Of a stretch of DNA of 64,000 nt, positions 1 to 7,542 are shown piece after piece. The position numbers and the translations under genes were made by a program. Source of the DNA: CAYUYV01 sp964561475 (GTDB lineage: Bacteria; Pseudomonadota; Alphaproteobacteria; JAJFIK01); NCBI GenBank assembly GCA_964561475.1, contig CAZLPU010000005.1, forward strand, positions 37,218 to 101,217, read 5' to 3'. Each line of letters opens with the position of its first letter. Within the stretch, counting starts at the first letter, position 1. The notes beneath the pieces are model-generated. The model did not search any database and was not told where the DNA came from. It saw only the letters and a list, made by a program, of their open reading frames with translations.

Positions 1-1
1 C

Positions 2-1240
2 GAAGAAGTCTCGGCCGTGCTCAAGCTCCTCGACAGCCGGGGGCAGCCCGTCGTTCCCCTCGGAGGCGCCACCGGGCTGGTCCAGGGAGGCGTTGCCGCC
101 CCGACGGAGATCAACCTGTCCATGGAGCTGATGACCGCCCTGGAAGAAGTCGACCCGGCAAACCGGATCTGCATCGCCCAGGCCGGTGCACCGGTCCAGA
201 CGGTTCAGGAGGCGGTGGAGGCCCAGGGCCTTTTCCTGCCGCTCGATCTGGGGTCCCGGGGCAGCGCCACCATCGGGGGCACCATTTCCACCAATGCCGG
301 CGGCAACCGGGTCATCCGGTTCGGCATGATGCGGGATATGGTGCTGGGCCTGGAGGCCGTGCTGGCCGACGGGACGATTGTCAGTTCCATGAGCCGGGTT
401 CTGAAAGACAATGCGGGCTATGACCTGAAACAGCTGTTCATTGGCACCGAGGGCACCCTCGGTGTGGTCACCAGGGCCGTTCTGCGCCTGCGGGAGGCAC
501 CGGTCAGCGTGGTCACCGCCGTCGCCGCTACGGAAAGCCTCGCCCAGGTCCAGGCCCTGCTCAAGCGGGTGGATGCGGGCCTCGGCGGCACCCTGAGCGC
601 ATTCGAGGTCATGTGGAATGACTTCTACCGGCTGGTCACCACGCCGCCAGCGGCCTCCCGGCCCATTCTCGGCCAGAGCTACCCTTATTATGTGATCGTT
701 GAAGCCATGGGCGGTGATCAGGCCGGAGATCAGGAGCGTTTCGAGACCTTGCTCGGGCGTTGCCTTGAGGACGGGATCCTCTCCGACGCGGTGATCGCCA
801 AGAGCGGGACCGAACGGGGAGAGATCTGGGCCATGCGGGATGACGTGGGCCAGATGTTCCAGTTTGCGCCGGTTTTCACCTTCGACATTTCCATGCCCAT
901 CACCGAGATCGAGGGATATGTGGACGACCTGCGGACCACCCTCAAAGCGCGTTGGCCGGAAAACCGGCACGTGATTTTCGGTCATCTGGGGGATGGCAAT
1001 ATTCACGTGGTGGTCGGCGTCGGCGATGGCAGCCCCGATGCCCGGGAAAGCGTCGAGGATATTGTCTACGGCACCCTGAAAGGCCGCCATGGCAGCGTTT
1101 CCGCCGAGCACGGGGTGGGCATGGAAAAGAAGGCTTATCTGGGCATGACCCGCACGCCGGAGGAAATGGGCCTGATGCGCCGCCTCAAGAACAGCCTGGA
1201 TCCCAATGGCATCCTGAACCCAGGCCGCATTTTCGACTGA
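2..1240 (+). CDS. FAD-linked oxidase, D-2-hydroxyacid (D-lactate/2-hydroxyglutarate) dehydrogenase type, 5' partial
   Basis: The frame is open from the window edge, so the N-terminus lies outside. What remains holds most of a PCMH-type FAD-binding domain (GGATGLVQGG; GSRGSATIGGTISTNAGG; GTEGTLGVVT) followed by the FAD-oxidase C-terminal domain with GHLGDGNIH and AEHGVGMEKK, and ends in the family-typical LDPNGILNPGRIF. These motifs are standard for the GlcD/D-2-hydroxyglutarate dehydrogenase/D-lactate dehydrogenase group, which oxidises a D-2-hydroxyacid to the 2-oxoacid and passes electrons to a quinone, cytochrome or electron-transfer flavoprotein. The exact substrate cannot be read from the sequence. 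A stop at 1238-1240 is followed by a short gap and a convergent gene. The GTG at 17 is internal to the frame and is not a true start. Confidence 0.9.
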   Translation, partial: EEVSAVLKLLDSRGQPVVPLGGATGLVQGGVAAPTEINLSMELMTALEEVDPANRICIAQAGAPVQTVQEAVEAQGLFLPLDLGSRGSATIGGTISTNAGGNRVIRFGMMRDMVLGLEAVLADGTIVSSMSRVLKDNAGYDLKQLFIGTEGTLGVVTRAVLRLREAPVSVVTAVAATESLAQVQALLKRVDAGLGGTLSAFEVMWNDFYRLVTTPPAASRPILGQSYPYYVIVEAMGGDQAGDQERFETLLGRCLEDGILSDAVIAKSGTERGEIWAMRDDVGQMFQFAPVFTFDISMPITEIEGYVDDLRTTLKARWPENRHVIFGHLGDGNIHVVVGVGDGSPDARESVEDIVYGTLKGRHGSVSAEHGVGMEKKAYLGMTRTPEEMGLMRRLKNSLDPNGILNPGRIFD

Positions 1241-1329
1241 CATCATTATCTACTGAGATCGGCGTGGGCACTGCGGATCGATATCTGCGCAGCCCACCCC
1301 GGCCCAGGTGAGGCCAACCCGGTCCAATT

Positions 1330-1893
1330 TCAGGCGAGCGTTGCCTGCCGGTCGGCGGCAATCGCCTCCTGGGCGGCGGTCACGGCGGCCTTGAATTCAT
1401 TCTCGAGGTTGCGGTTCACCCCGGCCAGACCTTCCGCCACCTGTTCGGACCAGGCCACGTATTCCGCGCGGCGCTCCACCGACCAGCCTGCGGGCGGGCT
1501 GGCTGCGATCGAGCGCAGATTGCTGATCTTGTCCGCCAGCTTCATGATCTTGGCCCGATTGGACTTGGACGCGGCATTTTCCACCTGGAGGCGCTTGCGC
1601 TCCTCCTTGGGTAGGGATTTATCGTCGGTCACTTCCTGGACAAGGGCCGCGACTTCCTCACCGAACTGCCCGGCCAATTCCTCATAGGTGGTCGGCGTGT
1701 CCTCCAGAATGTCGTGGAGGAGAGCCGCGATCACGAGGCTTGAATCCCGTCCGCCCGTGGCCTGGGCGACGAGAAGGGCCACTTCGGCAAGGTGGTTGAT
1801 ATAGGGTTCCTGGGCAGCGCCCTTGCGGCGCTGATCCACGTGGCGCCCGGCAGCAAACTCCAGGGCCTGGGCGAATTGAAGAACGATGCTCAT
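1330..1893 (-). CDS. HD-domain hydrolase, MESH1/SpoT-like small alarmone hydrolase
   Basis: A 187-residue stand-alone HD-domain protein. Residues fit the metal-dependent SpoT/MESH1 hydrolase fold: H34 (YINHLAEV), H60-D61 with the following E64-D65 (LLHDILEDT), and D121 (KLADKISNLRSI). The spacing is almost the same as the H35/H61-D62/E65-D66/D122 set known for human MESH1. There is no synthetase or TGS/ACT domain, so it would be a small alarmone hydrolase removing the 3'-diphosphate of (p)ppGpp, or an NADPH 3'-phosphatase as shown for MESH1. The open frame extends 37 residues further upstream, but that part is low-complexity Pro/Arg-rich and unlike the family, so I start at ATG 1893 (MSIVLQF). 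It is convergent with the FAD dehydrogenase and divergent from the TRL-like lipoprotein. Substrate assignment is inference. Confidence 0.85.
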   Translation of the reverse strand: MSIVLQFAQALEFAAGRHVDQRRKGAAQEPYINHLAEVALLVAQATGGRDSSLVIAALLHDILEDTPTTYEELAGQFGEEVAALVQEVTDDKSLPKEERKRLQVENAASKSNRAKIMKLADKISNLRSIAASPPAGWSVERRAEYVAWSEQVAEGLAGVNRNLENEFKAAVTAAQEAIAADRQATLA

Positions 1894-2256
1894 GGGTTCC
1901 CGGACAGGGCTGTTGACGCGGCCCGCAGGCCGGCAGGGATCGGGAGGACGGCAGCGCTCGGCGTCCGTCCCGCCCAAATCACCATCAATTGGCGTCGTGA
2001 TCAAGCTGGACGCGCCTATGCGTGCATTTCTCTCTCCCAGTGTAGCCTGTTTGGACCCTCTACAAGTCAGGGCTTGCCTTTCGGGCCACTGCTTTTGCGC
2101 ACACGCCCCCTGCTGATGCGCACATGGGGGGAGGAGCCCCGCCCATGCTTTACCCTTGATCGCCGATGAGGGCTGGTTTAACGACCATTAATGAATGTTG
2201 CGAAGTCCCGCTCCTGGCTGGAACAGCCTGGAATGGAGAGTTTGAAGGGAAGTTCC
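1894..2256. other. Divergent intergenic region
   Basis: This stretch separates the HD hydrolase (leftward) from the TRL-like lipoprotein (rightward) and must carry both promoters. I see no convincing ORF, repeat or RNA structure. The part near 2050-2220 is less GC-rich than the flanks, as expected for promoter DNA, but no clear -35/-10 pair stands out. Confidence 0.5.
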
Positions 2257-2583
2257 ATGTACCGTCGTCTTGTCACCGGCTTTTGTGCTGGCGTGGCCCT
2301 GATCGCCACACTCGGCGCCTGCACCCTCACCACCCCCACCAGCCTCGGGCTGGCCGTGGTGACCGACAGCAGGCAGCCGGTGACCGTGACCAGCGTGGAT
2401 GTCTCCACCAAGCGGGGCGAGGCCTGCGGTACCAATGTGCTCGGCCTTTACGCCGAGGGCGATTTTTCCGTGGAAGCCGCGCGTCTGGCAGGCGGCATCA
2501 CCCAGGTCACCAGCGTGGATACGAGCATCTATCAGGTGCTGGGCGTCTACGCGAAAGTGTGCACCATCGTCCACGGGAACTGA
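2257..2583 (+). CDS. TRL-like family lipoprotein
   Basis: A 108-residue protein starting at ATG 2257 behind a GAAGGGA ribosome site. The signal peptide ends in a lipobox LGAC, giving a lipidated Cys22. The mature part matches the TRL-like family pattern: a Lys/Arg-Gly-Glu-Ala-Cys-x-x-Asn stretch (KRGEACGTNVLGL), then GDFSVEAARLAGGIT, then a V-D-x-x-x-x-x-x-LGVYAKVCTIV ending. Such small envelope lipoproteins are widespread in Proteobacteria and have no established function. The frame runs 22 residues further upstream without a signal peptide, so the shorter start is preferred. It stands alone between divergent and convergent neighbours. Family call is by recalled consensus. Confidence 0.8.
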   Translation: MYRRLVTGFCAGVALIATLGACTLTTPTSLGLAVVTDSRQPVTVTSVDVSTKRGEACGTNVLGLYAEGDFSVEAARLAGGITQVTSVDTSIYQVLGVYAKVCTIVHGN

Positions 2584-2682
2584 TCACTGCGCGCGGGTAG
2601 ACCGTCCCGGGGCAGCGTGTTGCCAATCAATCAGCCCCCGTCGATTTGTCTCGATCAAGCTGTTCCAATCAAGCTGGCCCCA

Positions 2683-3309
2683 TCAATCTGTGACCGGCAC
2701 CCAGAGGGTGAACGCGCCGCGCATTTCACCTTGCTGAAAGCCTGTCGCCTGATCCTCGGGGTAATCCCTGGCCAGGGCGTCGCGCACCTCCGGCGCAATC
2801 TCGCTGCCGTGACAGGCAAGGCATAGCCCGCCTGTGGGGATCGGCGTGATGTAACGCAGGGCCGTCGCCCCCTCCTTGCTCACTTCAAGGGTCTGGACCA
2901 GGGTGCCGGGTTCGGCGCCCTGCGCCATGTCTTTTTGAAACGCCAGCATGGCTTCCCGCTCCCAATAGTCCGGAGCATTGGCCGGATTGCGCAGGCGCAG
3001 GGCCGTGCGGCCAATGGCCAGCCGGTGAGCCTGGGATGTCGCCTTGCCGATCTCCGGAGCGGCGTCCTTGCACACACCGATCGCGCCCGCGGGCCCGCCC
3101 TCGGCCATGGCCTCCCGAAGCCTCGACTGAAGGGCACTCCGATAGGCCGCAATGGCCGTCCGCGCCTTGGCCTGGGCCTCTTCACTGGTGATGGACACCG
3201 GCGCGCCCGGATCGCTACAGCCGACCAGCAGACCGATCAGGCCGGCGACCAAGAGCCAAGGACCCAGGACCTTGGGGGCATCCCGCCGGATCAATACTCT
3301 GCGTTCCAT
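2683..3309 (-). CDS. Tll0287-like (DUF3365) haem-binding lipoprotein
   Basis: A 208-residue protein starting at ATG 3309 behind GGGAGAGG. A hydrophobic N-terminal segment ends in LLVGC, a probable lipobox. The C-terminal half has the DUF3365/Tll0287 signature: R-x-x-S, RNPANAPDYWE, then a single haem c motif CLACH at residues 163-167 (preceded by PIPTGGLC), and a C-terminal GEMRGAFTLWVPV segment as in PAS-like sensory haem domains. It should be exported and carry one covalently bound haem c. It lies 29 bp downstream of the methyltransferase-like gene in the same direction, so the two are probably cotranscribed. A redox or small-ligand sensing role is inference from the family. Confidence 0.85.
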   Translation of the reverse strand: MERRVLIRRDAPKVLGPWLLVAGLIGLLVGCSDPGAPVSITSEEAQAKARTAIAAYRSALQSRLREAMAEGGPAGAIGVCKDAAPEIGKATSQAHRLAIGRTALRLRNPANAPDYWEREAMLAFQKDMAQGAEPGTLVQTLEVSKEGATALRYITPIPTGGLCLACHGSEIAPEVRDALARDYPEDQATGFQQGEMRGAFTLWVPVTD

Positions 3310-3338
3310 GGCCAGACCTCTCCCAACTCCTGAAGCTC

Positions 3339-3791
3339 CTAAAGCCACCGCCGGACCCGGCGCCGGTAATTCTCGAAGGACGGCCCGAATTTTTTGGCCA
3401 GCGCCTCCTCCTCGGGCTTGATCTGAAAAACGGTGATGTAGACGACAAAAAGCACCAGCAGCCCCCCGTTGAGCGGGTGCCCGAGCCACACCGCCCAGCC
3501 CATGAGCATCAACAAAAGCCCGAGATACATGGGATTGCGGCTGACCTGATAGATGCCCGTCACCACCAGCGTGCTGGCAGCCGCGGGCGCGAGAGGACTC
3601 ACAGTCGTTTTCCGGCGTACAAACGCGGCAAAGGCCACCATGGCGATGGCAAAACCGGCGACAGTCAAAACGACCGCCATGAGGCCCTGGCCGGGAAAAC
3701 TGAACACCCAGCCGGGCAGAACCATGGTCACAAGCCACATCAAAATGCCGACGGCCAGGGCCTGGGCAGGCGCCGGTACTTTCAAGTGCAT
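3339..3791 (-). CDS. Isoprenylcysteine carboxyl methyltransferase (ICMT/PEMT-like) family membrane protein
   Basis: A 150-residue integral membrane protein starting at ATG 3791 behind AAGAAAGAG. It has about four hydrophobic segments. The C-terminal part carries the family hallmark G-x-Y-x-x-S-R-N-P-M-Y-L-G (GIYQVSRNPMYLG), followed by a helical hairpin and the cytosolic tail KPEEEALAKKFGPSFENYRRRVRRWL, where the EE and Y-x-x-R residues bind S-adenosylmethionine in this fold. Bacterial members methylate unknown lipophilic or protein substrates. The frame extends upstream about 120 residues in a GC-driven, unconserved way, which I reject. It is the first gene of a probable two-gene unit with the haem lipoprotein and is divergent from the symporter gene. 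Confidence 0.85.
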   Translation of the reverse strand: MHLKVPAPAQALAVGILMWLVTMVLPGWVFSFPGQGLMAVVLTVAGFAIAMVAFAAFVRRKTTVSPLAPAAASTLVVTGIYQVSRNPMYLGLLLMLMGWAVWLGHPLNGGLLVLFVVYITVFQIKPEEEALAKKFGPSFENYRRRVRRWL

Positions 3792-3960
3792 TTTTGCTCT
3801 TTCTTCAGGAGCCAGCCCCCGGCTGAATCCTGTTCCACAATGGGCGGGCGCGCAATAGCCCGGCCCATGGGGCGTCATGGCGCGGGTCCGTGCCATCCTG
3901 ATGCGGCCCCACCGGTCCCGGCGCCCCATGGATCTCTGCCCAATGAGAGGAGTGCTCCCC

Positions 3961-5883
3961 ATGCTCGATCTTGCCATTGTCCTCCTGTTTGTCGCGGTGA
4001 CGATCGGGTCAGGATTTCGAGCGCGCAAGGCGGCCTCCCGGAATTTGGATGAGTATTTTCTGGCGGGCCGCACTGTGAGCGGCTGGCGGGCGGGACTGAG
4101 CATGGCGGCCACCCAGTTTGCCGCCGACACCCCCCTGATCGTCATGGGGCTGATTGCCACCGGCGGGATCTTCCTGTTCTGGCAGTTCTGGGTCTATGGC
4201 ATCGCTTTTCTGATGATGGGTTTCCTGTTCGGGGCATCCTGGCGCAGGGCAGGGGTTCTGACCGATGCGGAACTGGCGGAGGTGCGCTACAGCGGGCGGG
4301 GCCGCCTGGCTCTGCGTGTACTGAAGGCTTTCTATTACGGAACCCTCATCAACTGCATTGTCATGGCTTTCGTTCTGGCGGCCACGGTGCAGATCGCCGA
4401 GGTGTTCCTGGTCTGGCACCAGTGGCTGCCGGCAGGGCTCTATGATCCTCTGCGCGACATGATCGCCGCCCTTGATGTGCAACTCACCCGGACGGTCCCG
4501 CCCCCCAACTCCGGCTCTGGCCCTGGCTCCGGCCTGGATCCCCTCACCGCGACCACCAACAACATGGTCAGCATCGGGTTGCTGCTGGCCTTCATCGCCG
4601 TTTATTCAACCACCGGCGGCTTGCGCAGCGTCATCTTCACGGATGTCTTCCAGCTCGGCATCGCACTCTTCGGCACACTGATCTATGCGGTGATCGTTGT
4701 GGTGGAATGCGGCGGATTGGGGGCCATGGTGAACCGGCTTGTGGACATCTACGGGGACGACGCCGCCCGGCGCACCCTTTCCTTCGCTCCGGACACCCTG
4801 GACATGATCGCCCCGTTCCTTGTGCTGATGGGTCTCCAATGGCTCTATCAGGTCAACAGCGACGGCACCGGCTATCTGGCCCAGCGGACCATGGCCTGCC
4901 GCACCGACCGGGAGGCGCGCATCGCCGCCGTGGTGTTCACCTGGACCCAGATCTTTCTGCGCAGCGTCCTGTGGATCGTCATCGGCATCGCGCTGCTGGT
5001 GCTCTATCCGCTCACCACGGATATGACGGATGGTACCCTCAGCGCCAGCCGGGAAGCGACCTTCATTACGGGAATTAAGGACTACCTCCCCGCCGGGATC
5101 AGCGGACTGATGCTCACGGGGCTTTTGGCCGCCCTCGCGTCCACCATCGATACCCACCTCAATCTGGGTGCGGCCTATTGGAGCAATGATCTCTACAAGC
5201 GTCTGGTGAACGAGGCCTGGCTGAAGCGGGAGCCCGGGGAGCGGGAACTGGTCTGGGTGGCCCGGGCCTCGACCCTGGTGGTTCTCGGGCTTGCGCTCCT
5301 GGTCATGGGCCACCTCAGCTCCATCGCCCAGGGATGGAAGATTTCTCTTCTGTTCGGGGCGGGCGTGGGATCGGTGCTGATTCTGCGCTGGCTCTGGGAG
5401 CGGATCAATGTCACGGCGGAACTCTCCGCCATCGCCGTATCCCTGGTGGCGGGTGTGGTGCTTCTCATGCTCCTGCCCGACGATGATCAGGAATGGCTGC
5501 GTCTCGGGCTGATGGCGCTCCTTTCCACCGCAACGGTGGTGACCGCCGCCCTGCTTGCTCCGCCCACGGACCAGGACACCCTGAAATCCTTCTACAAGAA
5601 AGCCCGTCCCGTAGGTTTCTGGGGCAGCACCGCCCGCGCCCTGGGGGAGGATCCTTCCGTCCCCTTGCGCCGTTTCACCGGCGGGCTGACCCACACCGTG
5701 ACCTGCGCCCTCGCGGTCTTCCTTGCCATTTACGGCACCACCCGCCTGCTCCTCCCCCTACCGGACACCCCCTCCTGGCCCGCCTGGACAGCCCTCATCA
5801 CCAGCCTCGCCCTCACCCCCATCTGGCTGGGCGGCATTATTGGTCCCGACACAGATCAAGAGAGTGTCACGCCGATGAAGTAG
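3961..5883 (+). CDS. Sodium:solute symporter (SSS) family transporter
   Basis: A 640-residue polytopic membrane protein starting at ATG 3961, 8 bases behind AGAGGAG. The N-terminus starts directly with a transmembrane helix, followed by the SSS pattern SRNLDEYFLAGRTV and AATQFAADTPL. The middle has YSTTGGLRSVIFTDVFQ, the typical sodium-site region, and TDREARIAAVVFT; LAALASTIDTHLNLGAAYWSNDLYKR matches the later conserved core. Length is above the usual 500 residues because of a loop with a PPPNSGSGPGSG linker near residue 180 and two extra helices at the C-terminus. The substrate cannot be told from the sequence. The gene is monocistronic as far as can be seen; downstream lies the AT-rich orphan gene in opposite orientation. 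Confidence 0.92.
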   Translation: MLDLAIVLLFVAVTIGSGFRARKAASRNLDEYFLAGRTVSGWRAGLSMAATQFAADTPLIVMGLIATGGIFLFWQFWVYGIAFLMMGFLFGASWRRAGVLTDAELAEVRYSGRGRLALRVLKAFYYGTLINCIVMAFVLAATVQIAEVFLVWHQWLPAGLYDPLRDMIAALDVQLTRTVPPPNSGSGPGSGLDPLTATTNNMVSIGLLLAFIAVYSTTGGLRSVIFTDVFQLGIALFGTLIYAVIVVVECGGLGAMVNRLVDIYGDDAARRTLSFAPDTLDMIAPFLVLMGLQWLYQVNSDGTGYLAQRTMACRTDREARIAAVVFTWTQIFLRSVLWIVIGIALLVLYPLTTDMTDGTLSASREATFITGIKDYLPAGISGLMLTGLLAALASTIDTHLNLGAAYWSNDLYKRLVNEAWLKREPGERELVWVARASTLVVLGLALLVMGHLSSIAQGWKISLLFGAGVGSVLILRWLWERINVTAELSAIAVSLVAGVVLLMLLPDDDQEWLRLGLMALLSTATVVTAALLAPPTDQDTLKSFYKKARPVGFWGSTARALGEDPSVPLRRFTGGLTHTVTCALAVFLAIYGTTRLLLPLPDTPSWPAWTALITSLALTPIWLGGIIGPDTDQESVTPMK

Positions 5884-6131
5884 CGGCCCTGCATCGCCAA
5901 GTGCTCGCAGGGGAGGTACCCCCTCAAGTCACCCGGGAAATCCGACAAAACAATGAATGGCTGAGTGCCCCAGAAAGCCCGGCCAAATATACGGACCGAA
6001 GCACCATGGCCCATGAAGGTGAAAGCGGCGACCTGATGGCAGGAACTTGCACTGATCTTACAATCAGAACATTGAATTCCCATTCGGATCGGAACCTCAA
6101 CGCTGACAGGCAAACCAATACGATCCCAGAT

Positions 6132-6731
6132 CTATTCCACAGACAGCTTCCGCGCTCTTTCAAGCAACTCCAATTCTTCTTGCCCTAAATAACCCTGTAT
6201 GCATTCCAAGGCCAACACAACCAGGCTGTGGTATCCCAAATCGAAGCCCAAGAATGAAAGCTTTGCAATGCGCTTTACATATTCCCGCTTATAAAAATCA
6301 TCTGAAATCCTGAAATTATAATGGAGATGAAGAACTTCCGAATAGAAACTTAAACGCCTGAAACACTCAATATCACCCATGACATAGTGTAGCAACGCAT
6401 CACTGAACAAGCGCAAACATTTTTCCAAAGTGATTCTTAAGGCACCCGCGCCATCAATGACGAAACTCCAGTCATTAACCTTCTTCAGGTTTTCCAGAGC
6501 CGCAATATCGATAAGAGAGAATGTTCGATAGGATCCAAAATACTCGATAGCCGGATCGAGAAGACCGAATTCGATCCAGAGCTCCTCATCCCAAGTCGAA
6601 AACGTGATGGAAACACGATCGGACGCAAAAACCTGACCGTGGTCCGTGGCTTCCGCACCGGAAAAGCCGAGTGCAGACAACCTGACCGTACAGACCTCTT
6701 TGACAATTTCACGAAACCTGCGTGTTTCCAT
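6132..6731 (-). CDS. Orphan protein of unknown function in AT-rich DNA
   Basis: A 199-residue protein starting at ATG 6731 with GCGGAGAC just upstream. I do not recognise a family. It has an N-terminal helix-rich part (REIVKEVCTVRLSALGF), a beta-rich middle (VSITFSTWDEELWIEFGLL), and a charged helical C-terminus rich in Leu, Tyr and Phe (YVKRIAKLSFLGFDLGYHS; QEELELLERARKL). There is no signal peptide or membrane segment, so it is probably cytosolic. Codon use (AAA, ATA, TTC/TTT mixed) and base composition are clearly more AT-rich than the flanking genes, a sign of recent transfer. It sits beside the 3' end of tRNA-His, a common integration target, but no integrase or direct repeat is visible. 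Confidence 0.7.
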   Translation of the reverse strand: METRRFREIVKEVCTVRLSALGFSGAEATDHGQVFASDRVSITFSTWDEELWIEFGLLDPAIEYFGSYRTFSLIDIAALENLKKVNDWSFVIDGAGALRITLEKCLRLFSDALLHYVMGDIECFRRLSFYSEVLHLHYNFRISDDFYKREYVKRIAKLSFLGFDLGYHSLVVLALECIQGYLGQEELELLERARKLSVE

Positions 6732-7115
6732 GTCTCCGCAAAGCTACACCTTGTTGCAAGTTCAACCCGTACTGCTTATCCGAACGGGACCATCTATCGG
6801 TGCCCGCCATTTCAACATACTTTCATCCATGGCTCGATCGGGAGTAAACCGGGGTGGTCCCACTTTGTCGGCACGACCGTGATTTGAAATCTCATCCGAC
6901 ATCCCCTTTGTGAAGTCCAAAACCGGGCCGCAGGGCGCCATCTGAACGGCCGAAGCTGCGGGTTCTGGGCTTCAAGCCGTCGGCGCTCGGTACATTGGCG
7001 TGTAGAAGGACACGAGCCACCCCCTTTGCACCAGGGGCAAGTCATCGGATGCGACCCCCAAATAGAGATCCAGAGGCAAACTGCAACGGCTGACGATTTA
7101 ACTGAGTGATTGAAA
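6732..7115. other. Non-coding stretch between the AT-rich orphan and tRNA-His
   Basis: No ORF with credible codon use was found on either strand. The left part (to about 6890) shares the lower GC of the orphan gene and the right part is mixed. I looked for a copy of the tRNA 3' end, which would mark an attachment site, and found none. A segment at about 6855-6875 (GGTCCCACTTTGTCGGCAC) vaguely resembles the ends of some IS21-type elements, but no transposase remains. Confidence 0.5.
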
Positions 7116-7192
7116 TGGTACAGCTGCCCCGGTTCGAACGGGGGACCTCTAGATCCACAATCTAGCGCTCTAACCGACTGAGCTACAGCTGC
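7116..7192 (-). tRNA. tRNA-His (anticodon GTG), CCA encoded, no templated G-1
   Basis: Read on the minus strand from 7192 to 7116, the RNA folds as a full cloverleaf. The acceptor stem is GCAGCTG/CAGCTGT with a G1-U72 wobble. The D arm is AGCTCAGTCGGTTAGAGC. The anticodon stem CTAGA/TCTAG encloses loop TTGTGGA with anticodon GTG. The T arm is CCCCG-TTCGAAC-CGGGG. Discriminator base A73 is followed by an encoded CCA. The base before G1 is T, so the G-1 present in almost all other tRNA-His is not encoded. Loss of G-1 with A73 is a known feature of many Alphaproteobacteria, paired with a divergent histidyl-tRNA synthetase. Confidence 0.97.
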
Positions 7193-7542
7193 ACTGGGAG
7201 GCGGGCCCGCAGGCCTGCGAGACCCGTACACATACCGTCACAGCCGGGCGGTTGCAAGGCCTGGAAATCGAAGGATCTCCCCTGCCCCGATCCATTATGG
7301 AACGGGGCCGCCCTTGGCATGGGATTACCCTGCCCATGGGGCAAGGATGCCACAGCCGCCCGTCCTTGGACATTTACGGGAAAACATGGCCGGTTTGTAA
7401 CTGGCCAAAGCCTCCCCCAGAGCCGATGCCCGAATGATCATGTATTGAAGGTCCGGCATACGGCAACGCGCCGGTTGGGACAGGGCCGGAACGGCCGGAG
7501 CCATCAAGCCAGGCCCGGACCGGCCCCCTTGGGAGCCTTGCG
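7193..7542. other. Divergent intergenic region between tRNA-His and the flavin monooxygenase
   Basis: No gene is visible. The left end holds the probable tRNA promoter and a leader with a perfect 12-base palindrome (CGCAGGCCTGCG, near 7209-7220). The rest is GC-rich with several CCATGGGG-like segments, but I see no convincing stem-loop terminator or regulator site for the downstream gene. Confidence 0.5.
7229..7257 (-). promoter_or_regulatory. Probable sigma-70 promoter of tRNA-His
   Basis: On the minus strand, a -35 element TTGCAA (7257-7252) is followed after 17 bases by TATGTG (7234-7229). The spacing is ideal and the element lies about 37 bases upstream of the mature tRNA 5' end. The -10 match is partial, so this is a candidate only. 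Confidence 0.5.

Noticed and set aside
2191..2256. N-terminal extension of the TRL-like lipoprotein
   Set aside because: It would bury the signal peptide and lipobox 22 residues inside; ATG 2257 has the better ribosome site.
6850..6890. Possible end of an IS21-type element
   Set aside because: Only a short weak likeness; no transposase, inverted partner or target duplication.
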